The notes under the pieces are model-generated. The model was given only the letters and a program-made list of their open reading frames with translations, was not told the DNA's origin and did no database searches. A stretch of 64,000 bases of DNA, taken from positions 682,001 to 746,000 of the forward strand of contig JAWWNJ010000030.1 of the NCBI GenBank assembly GCA_037176885.1. The letters are read 5' to 3'. Source of the stretch: Favolaschia claudopus (taxonomy: Eukaryota > Basidiomycota > Agaricomycetes > Agaricales > Mycenaceae). Both the position numbers and the translations under genes were made by a program. This document shows, one piece after another, positions 56,364-64,000 of the stretch. The stretch's first letter is position 1; the number at the start of each line of letters is the position of its first letter.

Positions 56364-57323
56364 TTGGCTATGTCTCGGCTCAAGGGGTGGCGGAAACTGG
56401 ATTGATGGACCATGACTACCCACTGGTAGTAGTCGATCTAGTATCCGGGGTCCGCGAAAAGAGGTTTTGGTGGTCATTTTCACGAAGTTCTTGAATATCT
56501 CGTTAGTGCCCACTGGTTCTACTGGTATAAAGCACACCATGTGGCTTGGAGTGCTTTACTGCGCTATAATATGTATCTACATGATTTTAATAGACCCCGT
56601 TATAGGGGCGCTCAATTCTCAGCTCGTCAGCTCGTCTCATCCAGAAAATAATTAATTCCCTGATGAGCTGATGAGACGGTGATCCCACTCCGCCTCTCGC
56701 TCCACTCCTCGTCATATTTTGATCAATCCATCAGCAAATTAATTATTTTCTGTACGAGACGAGCTGACGAGCTAAGAATTGAGCGCCCCTTATCCTCCCT
56801 TATTCGAAGAAAGTTGTTGGAAAGTTGACAGCGTTTGATGGCAACGGCACTTTGACAGCACTATGACATAAGAACACGCTCGCACTTTTGCCTCTCGCAT
56901 TCTTTATTCGCATTGAGAGCACCAGAACATCCAGAGATGTTTGAGAAATGTGCCAAAACAAGTTAAACTATCATATTACCTTGAAAATGAGTGTGAGATT
57001 CTCAATCTCTGGCAACTGGCCTATGCTTGGTGCCATTCTGCTTTGATTTTACGACCTAAACTGCATTTCGGTTCTCAAAAACCTTACTGTATAGTTTCCA
57101 GAGGGTTATACATTTAGTTACCGTCGATATATTGCCACTAACGGTGACTAGCCGCTCAACTTGCCCACTTTCTGCGGAAGGATTGCCCGTTTAAGCAAGC
57201 ATCAGCTGATTGCCGACTGGTGGTGGTGGGTCTGGTTTCCGGGGTCTTGACAGGAAGGTTTTGGGTAGTCCTGGTCAAGAACTTTTGTTACCGCCACCCC
57301 TTGTCTCGGCTAGACATAGCCAA
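56364..57323. mobile_element. ~960-bp TIR element, imperfect ends
   Basis: The left end, TTGGCTATGTCTCGGC followed by AAGGGGTGGCGG, matches the complement of the right end over about 60 bp with a few gaps, including a shared GACTACCC. No target duplication was found. A 187-bp MITE is nested at 56604-56790. Confidence 0.55.
56604..56790. mobile_element. 187-bp MITE with about 50-bp TIRs
   Basis: AGGGGCGCTCAATTCTCAGC at the left is inverted-complementary to the right end, continuing through AATAATTAATT. The direct repeat TAT flanks it (56601-56603 and 56791-56793). A 3-bp A/T-rich duplication and GGGGCGC ends suggest PIF/Harbinger. Confidence 0.8.
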
Positions 57324-58899
57324 ATGATCCTACTGATCCTGATGTTTCCGTTTGATCCTACCTGTCTAACTCGGCATTTGCCGGTCCGCTCCCAATTCAG
57401 GCGTTCAGGCGCAATTCACTTCCTTCGAACTGCCAGGCACCTTACAGCACAGAGAAAAGCCAGAATAAGACATAGACAATGTACTTTCAATGTCTGGATG
57501 TCTCAACTCAAGTGATTTCAAGAACAATCATGAACATGGGGCCCAAATAGGCCGGATTCAACGCAAGTTCAGCGAGGATTCAGGTCGACATTGTGCGCCG
57601 TCATGCAGTATATAGCCTGATTTGTTTCTAGTTAAGATAAGTATAATTGTCTTGGATTATAGATGGACCCCGTCAATGAAAACATTCAAAATTTAACTGA
57701 ATGGGCAGTACAGCACTAACCCAGTCTTGAGCCACGACATGCACAGATAGAAGAATTCTCTTGGGTTCCATTGGAGTGAGTAGAGTCAAGCCAGCACAAA
57801 CATTGAGGCCAGAGGTAGACTGGAAAGTATTGATACCGAATTTGGAGTCGGAACCGAGCTTGATCGCGCGGCGCAGAAGAAAGAAAAATGAAATCCAAGT
57901 GATTTAGAACGATTTTGAAGCCACTGACCCATTCAGAACGACTCCGGGAGCTGCGCGAGAAGGTGAGGAAGAAGAGATAAAGGCAAAGAATGCCGTCCAA
58001 CCTAGTATATAAAGCATGGCCTTGCGTTAGACCTGAATAGTATTTCAATACTTCGATAAATTGTGCCTCGCACTGAGCGCGAGCCAAGGCGTCGATAACC
58101 GCGCACAAAGGGCAAAGCGCGAACTCGCGCCGGCCGTTTGTGTGCGGTTACACAATGCTGATCCTGGATCGCCGTCGTCGTTGTCGCGGGGGTGTGTGCC
58201 GTCAAGCGAGAGAGTTCGGCATTGCTAGTGGCTCGCGTAGGATGCCAGTGAGTGCGCACCCGACGCACGCGAGCCACTAAACGATAACGGCTTTATGCCA
58301 ATTTAACCAACACTCCAGATGCTGCCACACCGCCGTTCTGAGCCTGTTAGAGCGTCGGTCGGTGCGGCTAAGCGGCATCTGGATGGGGAGGTCAGATTTG
58401 ACGCTGGGACACGGGCTAGTTAGCAAGAGACCGATAACGAGAATTGCAATCACACACCTTCACGTGTGCGGCAGCTATCCAGCTCCTTGAATATCATGTT
58501 AAAGCAAAGGTGTTGAGCATGCAAGCAAGCTGCGTTGAGATTCCGTTGAATCGTCGAGTCGCGCGTGCAAATGGACCGAAATTTTGAGGGTGTCGATCCC
58601 AGAGAGTCGCGCGAGAACAGCCAGAAAGATGGATAAGCCAAGAATTAGAGTGAAAGGCAAAGACTTGACGCGTAGGAGGCATCGAGACAAGACCAAGTAA
58701 GAGAGTAGGAGAGAGAGGTGGTGCAACGCCGAGTGACGCGACTCGTGGCAATTGACGGCGGCGATTTCCGTGTCGTCACTCGTTACCAATCTTGAATACC
58801 ATTGGCTGTGTCCTATGTCGTTTTGGGACGCAAACCCGAATAGACATAGTCTTGAATTCCCTGATGTTTACTCGATATGGCAAAAGAATCAAGATGAAA
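57324..58899. other. 1.6 kb without an assigned gene
   Basis: Minus-strand frames at 57716-58277 and 58450-58789 are open for 60-130 residues but show no domain or firm exon borders. They may be decayed. Confidence 0.3.
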
Positions 58900-58983
58900 T
58901 CAAGATGCTGAATTGTAAACTGCACTCGCTGCAGCAAATTTGGAGCTCTGAAATTTGGGGACATTCATGCAGAGGTATCTACT

Positions 58984-59256
58984 AGGCCCCCGGTCACTGA
59001 CATATAGGTTCGTCACATCCATAGAGTAAAACAAGGTCGAGTCTGAGAGGTCTATTTCGCGAACCAGCCATCTGACCGAGGTTTTGACTAGATAGAACGA
59101 CGCAGCTCCTCTAAACTAAGCGTTTGCGCGCATTTTCAGAACAAAATCGTGATTTTTGAAGCCGCCAGAGCCCCATCAGTGCCGAAAAATAGAGTAAATC
59201 AGGCCGAAATTCGGGTTTTCAATGTGACAAACCTAGTAGGTAGTGACCGGGGGCCT
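58984..59256. mobile_element. 273-bp hAT-like MITE with an 8-bp target duplication
   Basis: AGGCCCCCGGTCACT ends are inverted, with imperfect similarity continuing to GTTxGTCACAT. The perfect direct repeat TATCTACT lies at 58976-58983 and 59257-59264. Eight-base duplications are the hAT hallmark. No protein is encoded. Confidence 0.88.
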
Positions 59257-59477
59257 TATCTACTAATCTCTCCTCTTTCTCCCTCTTTTTTTATCTTTTT
59301 CTGCAACTTGAAAACTTGATTACAGCTGTTCCGGAATACCTTGGCATGCGCGGGTTTTTTTCGCGCGGTTCCGACTTTTGATGCAGTGATATGATGCACC
59401 TTATATGGAAGTTTCGGCCGAGGTGACGCGTCATCCCCACAATTTTCTTCTCTCTCACCTGAGTGGTCTTCCTGCGC

Positions 59478-60884
59478 ATGGACCAGCAATACACCGTGCC
59501 GCCGCCGCGCTATACCCCCGCTCAACAGCAACCTCAGTATATATTCCCTTCGCATGATCCTCTGCCCGCTAGCAGCAGTAGCCCTTCACTTCCGGCTATG
59601 CAGCCCGCAAGCCCTACATGGTCAGAATTAGAGCTCAAGACATTCAGTGCGTGCAGCTTGCAGCTCATGATCATATAAATGTCTTATCAATGAAATAGGG
59701 CACCGGATCGCTCCTTCACATCTTCGTCAACACTCTCCTTCTTCGCCGTCACTCCTTGTACAGCATTTACCTCACGATTCTCTCTCTGTCAATAATAACT
59801 CTCTGTGGTCTCCGGCGCCCGAGCTTCCTGTCACCGCCTCCGACTCGTTCATCCCGGACGATGATCCCGACTCACCTGTCGAAGTCCAGGCAACGACATT
59901 CCGGCAGCCCACCGCTGCATTTTCTGTAGCTGTGCAGCCTCCAGCTTCTCGTCGACGTGCCCCTGCCCCCACGCCTGCCCCTACACCCGGGCCCGCTTTC
60001 CAACCACCAGACGACACTATCCCGGACGCAATAGAGTTCGAGGTGATGGTCTGGCTTCCTGCGCCGCCTGAAAAGTCTGCCGGAGCGCGCAAAGCAAAAA
60101 AGGCTCCCAAACCTGAACAACCGTCTTTCGGGCCTATCACAGCTCACACGGACATGGACTACGACGACTTCCTGGAGGTTCTTGCAGAGAAGCTCTCTGC
60201 TACCCCCAATTTCCTCGTCCTTTCGAGCATGGAGTGGAGATATGTAAAACCAGCCAACTCTGTTTGGCTCCCGCTACGCGACCTCGATGGATACAAGTCG
60301 CTCATCAAAAAAATTCTAAAGCCTGCCAAAGGCGTCTCGGCGACCTATATTATCGTGCGTATGAAGAATCCGGTGAAGCCTCCCGCGACGCAAGCCACGG
60401 TAATGTTATTTCCTTTTTTGGTAAACACCGGTGATTGACCTGCCATGGGCGACACAGCCCACCGCTACATCAAGTCGCTATACTGGCGCGGCTGAAGGAG
60501 CGGACGAGCCCGAACTCTCATACTCCTCCAATGCCATCGTACTATGGCCACAGTCCCTGGCAGGAAACCCCGCGTCGTCACCGTCGTCATAGGTCATGGG
60601 ACGGAGGTTCTTCGCCGCCGTCTGAACCAGCTTCAAAGCGGCATCGTCATATCGACCCCCCTTCCTCCCCTGCCCCCATTGGCGGCTCACTCGATGATTT
60701 TATCGAGTCCTTCCCCAACCTTCCTGAACAAACCAAGGGCTTCCTTTCCGAGCAAGGTTTTCAAATCGGTGATGATCTCTCGATCGTGACCGACGCTCAA
60801 CGGAAAGAAGCCGGTTTCGTTCTTTTCGGCTGGAAGCGTGTCCTGGATTCGTACAATAAGTATAAGCGTGCTCATAAAAAGTAG
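59478..60884 (+). CDS. Transposon partner protein (PB1-like and SAM-like modules, unknown function)
   Basis: It starts MDQQYTVPPPRYTPAQQQ, a Pro/Gln-rich N-terminus. The first intron is 59647-59698 (GTGCGT...AAATAG). Next comes a Pro/Ala-rich linker, then a compact domain from about 60020 to 60370 (FEVMVWLPAPPEKS, MDYDDFLEVLAEKL, WRYVKPANSVWLPL) whose pattern resembles ubiquitin-like/PB1 folds. A second intron probably begins at 60400 (GTAATG). The C-terminal part, in another frame from about 60450, has a His/Arg-rich stretch, then a ~60-residue module (LDDFIESFPNLPEQTKGFLS to LDSYNKYKRAHKK) like that of the partner protein at 19282. The frame joint near 60440-60540 is unresolved: an extra intron or a frameshift. 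Confidence 0.6.
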
Positions 60885-61089
60885 TTTTTCTTATTCTTCT
60901 TCCTTCGTCTCTCTTCGATCCTGCATTCCTTAGAGTATCAGTCCTGTATATTTGTTTGACTTCTCGTGAATAGCGTAGCCTCGTATGTACATACAAGTAG
61001 TATACTCGTCCTTGTTCTGCCTACAATTACCCTTTGGTAGTCATTTTAGGGATCATAATACATTCACTTTCGTTGTAATTGTTTATGAG

Positions 61090-62220
61090 TTAGTTTTCGG
61101 GACCGTCGAGAAATCCTGAGTGTCTAAACCAACCACGGGCACTCTCTGCTGTGACTACTCCACATGCCTCAAGTAAATCTACCTCAGGATGCTCGCTGGC
61201 CTGCAATCTCCTCCAATGCCTCCGAATCCACGCCTTCACTGAAGAATATTCAATATGCCGAAGATTCCCAAATACAGACAAAGAACTTACCGGCGCTGAA
61301 GCTCTCTTCAATGGGGTTGAAATCCGGTGAGTAAGGTGGCAAGAAATACATGCGGCAGCCTATGAACATCAATGAGCTTGTGTTCATATACAAAAATGGA
61401 AAGATGGCGACCATAAGATTCGACCAACTCACGAAGAAGTGCACTCTTATGAATAGCACAATTATCGAGAATAAGCACGCTCCGATCATTTGGATATGGA
61501 TTCATTTTCGGCAGCTAATAATCATAAGTAGCTGGTGCTCGAGTCGCATTGGAACAAACTCACAATCTCATTCGCAATAAAATCAAAAAATTCATCTCCG
61601 TCAACAGACCCCGATACAATCCGAGTTCCAATGTACCCATCGATGGTCAAAGCTGCTAGGATGCTGTAGCGATCTCCCCGCACAAAATCAGCCTCGATTT
61701 GGGCACGAACTCCATGAGGTGCACGGCCTCGCTTGCGGAATATTGTCCGTCCATCTTTGCTCGATTCATCCACCGTAACAATCATTGATGAAATAAAAGT
61801 ATTGCGTATCATCTGCCTCCATTCTTCCCGTGCAACCTCGTCACGCTCACTCGCTGCTCGACGAAGAACCTTGTAGGTAATGCCAATATCCGAGATTAGT
61901 TCTTGTACGGCACTTCGCGAGATTCCGATGTCGTGAGTTATTGCGATCCAGTCCATTATCTCGTCCAGATATAGCTCGGGAAACTGCTCTACAAGTTCAA
62001 GAACAGAATCCGTTTGAAGAGCATTGAGGATCCGAGGCCGCCCCTGCATGGGATCTCGAGGAGGGATGACGCTGCCGTAGTTGGCAACATTGTGGCGCCA
62101 GCGAGCAATACTCCGTGTAGAAACTCCGAGTAGATCGCTAACCTCTTCAGTCACATAGCCATTATCTAGCAGCCACAGGGCCCGCACTTTGAAGTCTTCG
62201 CTGATATGTCTGAATGGCAT
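61090..62220 (-). CDS. DDE transposase, IS630/Tc1-mariner type, intact
   Basis: The start is MPFRHISEDFKVRALWLL at 62220. The N-terminal helix-turn-helix (VSDLLGVSTRSIARWRHN) is followed by a second one (GISRSAVQELISDIGITYK). Catalytic residues: Asp in MIVTVDESSKDG, Asp in VLILDNCAIHK and Glu in YSPDFNPIEESF. Three introns with good borders keep frame: about 61510-61570 (GTGAGT...ATTAG), about 61370-61420 (GTCGCC...CATAG) and about 61250-61300 (GTAAGT...TTCAG). The product, about 320 residues, ends SGFLDGPEN. Length and motif order are normal for the family. It would act on the flanking TIRs in the nucleus. Confidence 0.88.
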
Positions 62221-62697
62221 AGTGAGGGAGAGAGGAAGCAGCGCCGCGCAAGAGAGGGTCACGATTATCTGATTCGGATACCGGCTACAACATTTCGGCC
62301 GAAACTTCCATATAAGGTGCATCATATCACTGCATCAAAAGTCGGAACCGCGCGAAAAAAACCCGCGCATGTCACAGGCATGGGCTCTCTGGTGCGTATG
62401 GTCTTGGCACTGCTTTTATTTGAATTATCGTTGACTGCTCATGAGGCCCGTCGGCGCGTCGACCACTCAAAATGAAGGTACGAGTGAGTACTTCCTGTTC
62501 ATCACAGTCCTTCTCAATGAATCTCCACAACGTCAGGTAATATACTATCTCCTGGTACGTCTTCCCTTTGATACCGCTCAGCTCATCTGTTTTCAAGGGT
62601 CGCATTCTTTTGGTTACAATGTACGTCTACCCCTCACTGTTGTTTCCATTCGATCTTCACTGACACTCACCTGTAGGTTTTCCTATCTGCGTCCATC

Positions 62698-63433
62698 GTT
62701 GTTAAGCATTGACAGTAGACGAGATGACAAGGAGGAGGAATTAGCCAAGCTGGGACGGACCGACGACAACCACTATCTATCTTATCTTACAAACTTGCGT
62801 GTACTTTTACATCTCAATGTCACTGTGTTCCTATCTCCGAAAACGGTCGCATTCAAATACATAATTCGGTCACGATGCATCCTTCCTGTATTCCCAGAGA
62901 GGCAGACGATAGCTTCGTGTCGGTGTCAGTAATTGAGCTCAAATTGAGGTAGCGCTCAAATTGAGACCTAAATGATACGCCGAACGGAATGACTTTTGAC
63001 GTCAAAATTGTTCCCTTTTGAGATCAACGGTGGACCTCAGCTGACACTAGTACTCATCATTGAGATCACACAGGTCTCACTCCGGGTTGGCGGTGTAGTC
63101 GACAATAAACTGGCATACGTAACTATTATTATCCCAGTATGCCATGCGACTTCACAGAGTCACAAAAGACTTCGTGAGGATACCCCCAGCTCCGCAGTGT
63201 ATCAAGAAAGTCCAAGAGCCTCTGAGCCTGACTCATATGGTTGTCCAATGAAAGCAGTTATGGTAACTCCATCGGTGGGATGTTGCCACGCATTTCGTCG
63301 ATGATTTCTTCCATGTAGGGGCACAGATAGAGCTCAACCTCTGACCGATGCAGTGGGCCGAAGGTATGCTGGAACCATTCGGTAGTAGTGGATCTGACGA
63401 ATGTCAACATATTGTGAACTGGCACATAAAACG
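62698..63433. other. Upstream region of the 62697 gene, no gene assigned
   Basis: Only short frames are seen. It may contain the promoter of the broken gene that starts at 62697. No motif stands out. Confidence 0.3.
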
Positions 63434-63436
63434 CCC

Positions 63437-63944
63437 CTACCCGTACTCGGCATCCATAAACCTTACGAGTTTGAGATCAGATTGCATAGCTTCCACCTCG
63501 ATCACGGAGATTGCAACTTGTATACCATCTAACGCAGTCTCCAGTTCTTGCCGACGAAAATGTAGGGTGTTTGTGAGGATCTCCGTCTGTTTGGTCATTT
63601 CAGAGCTCACTGTCTCCAATTCAAGTGGTGGAGCAGCCCTAGTGCTAAGCATATCGTCTTCCCCGTGGCTTGTGAGAAGACGCGCGACCTCGAATAGAAC
63701 CCCCCTGAAGAAGGAATGTTCATGGTCGGGCTATCAGAAGTCGCGGTAGGTTTACTTACCCCAATAGCGAAGACACAGTCGAGACTACGAGTGCTGCAGA
63801 ACTCGTCTCCGTGAGCATCGCAAGTGGCCTGACGTGTCCTGAATGGATCCCCCCAGTCACCAACTCCTGCATCTCCTTGCGGATTTGGCGTATTGCCGTG
63901 TCATATACAATGAGAGCTTGATCTACTTGATTAAATCTGCGCAA
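63437..63944 (-). CDS. Partial coiled-coil gene, runs off the window
   Basis: One exon (about 63760-63936) reads FNQVDQALIVYDTAIRQIRK and ends in a mildly hydrophobic SSAALVVSTVSSLLG before a GTAAGT donor at 63759. A later exon (63437 to about 63640) reads EMTKQTEILTNTLHFRRQEL and VAISVIEVEAMQSDLK to a stop. Both are amphipathic helices. An AG acceptor near 63937 implies more exons upstream, near or beyond the window edge. No family is recognised. Confidence 0.45.
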
Positions 63945-64000
63945 CGTCAGAAGATGTCATATTGGGTGCACCGTCGCATATATACTTATTGACGGTTTGA

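Larger units (their letters stand above)
59345..62371. mobile_element. Apparently intact DDE transposon with a convergent partner gene
   Basis: Inverted repeats of about 75 bp, starting CATGCGCGGGTTTTTTTCGC and running to AAGTTTCGGCCGA, look almost identical at both ends. The transposase is on the minus strand (61090-62220) with all catalytic residues and no visible lesion. The partner gene is on the plus strand (59478-60884). The ends carry palindromic CATG, so the duplication may be CATG or the inner AT; a TA duplication is not seen. Confidence 0.88.
58900..62697 (-). pseudogene. Unrecognised gene split by a DDE transposon and a hAT-like MITE
   Basis: The first exon starts MDADRKTYR at 62697. 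An intron of about 65 bp (GTGAGTGTC...CCAAAAG) leads to MRPLKTDELSGIKGKTYQE and RFIEKDCDEQEVL, running to the transposon end at 62371. Beyond the transposon (59344) the frame HAKVFRNSCNQVFKLQKKI continues to a second insertion at 59256. Past that it reads in frame YLCMNVPKFQSSKF to a TGA at 58900. The piece next to the transposon contains a TGA at 62373-62375, so the transposon may have landed in an intron or in an already dying gene. No family is recognised. Confidence 0.4.

Overview
This is a 64 kb stretch of a filamentous basidiomycete nuclear genome, most likely an Agaricomycete. The evidence is short GT-AG introns of about 45-65 bp, a Tad1-like LINE, chromodomain Ty3/gypsy and Ty1/copia relics, a TET/JBP-type 2OG-Fe(II) dioxygenase gene of the kind expanded in mushrooms, and F-box/LRR remnants. 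Genus-level placement is not supported. Almost everything here is mobile DNA or genes broken by it; no housekeeping gene is recognisable.

Layout. 0.6-6.2 kb: a nearly full-length LINE on the minus strand, split by a 525-bp CACTG-ended element. 8.8-9.9 kb: a decayed integrase-core gene. 10.0-11.0 kb: an unrecognised multi-intron minus-strand gene. 11.3-15.5 kb: a TET/JBP-like dioxygenase gene split by a 1.0-kb TIR element. 15.9-17.7 kb: a conserved but unnamed multi-exon gene. 18.1-22.1 kb: a TIR element containing a 2.9-kb Tc1/mariner-like transposon, which carries a transposase and a convergent partner gene. 22.6-28.3 kb: MITEs and a copia relic. 28.3-32.4 kb: a zinc-finger gene and a gypsy pol that has lost its integrase core. 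32.7-43 kb: sparse DNA with MITEs and a hendecad-repeat gene. 43.15-48.02 kb: a region bounded by matching TIRs and subterminal repeat arrays. 48.9-51.4 kb: a nearly intact zinc-finger family gene. 51.7-53.2 kb: a pogo-like transposase relic. 53.6-55.9 kb: an F-box/LRR gene carrying nested insertions. 58.9-62.7 kb: a gene split by a hAT-like MITE and by a second DDE transposon, which is apparently intact and again carries a convergent partner gene. 63.4-63.9 kb: part of a coiled-coil gene.

How the parts relate. Many insertions can be defined to the base by target-site duplications: ATT in the LINE, two different 9-bp duplications for a ~520-bp family, 8 bp for a hAT-like MITE, and TA for many others. 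Removing the insertion restores the host reading frame in three cases: the LINE endonuclease/RT junction, the F-box gene, and the 58.9-62.7 kb gene. The most interesting pattern is that both DDE transposons (19100-21998 and 59345-62371) place the transposase on one strand and a second intron-bearing gene on the other, tail to tail. The two partner proteins look like members of one family with a short basic C-terminal module.
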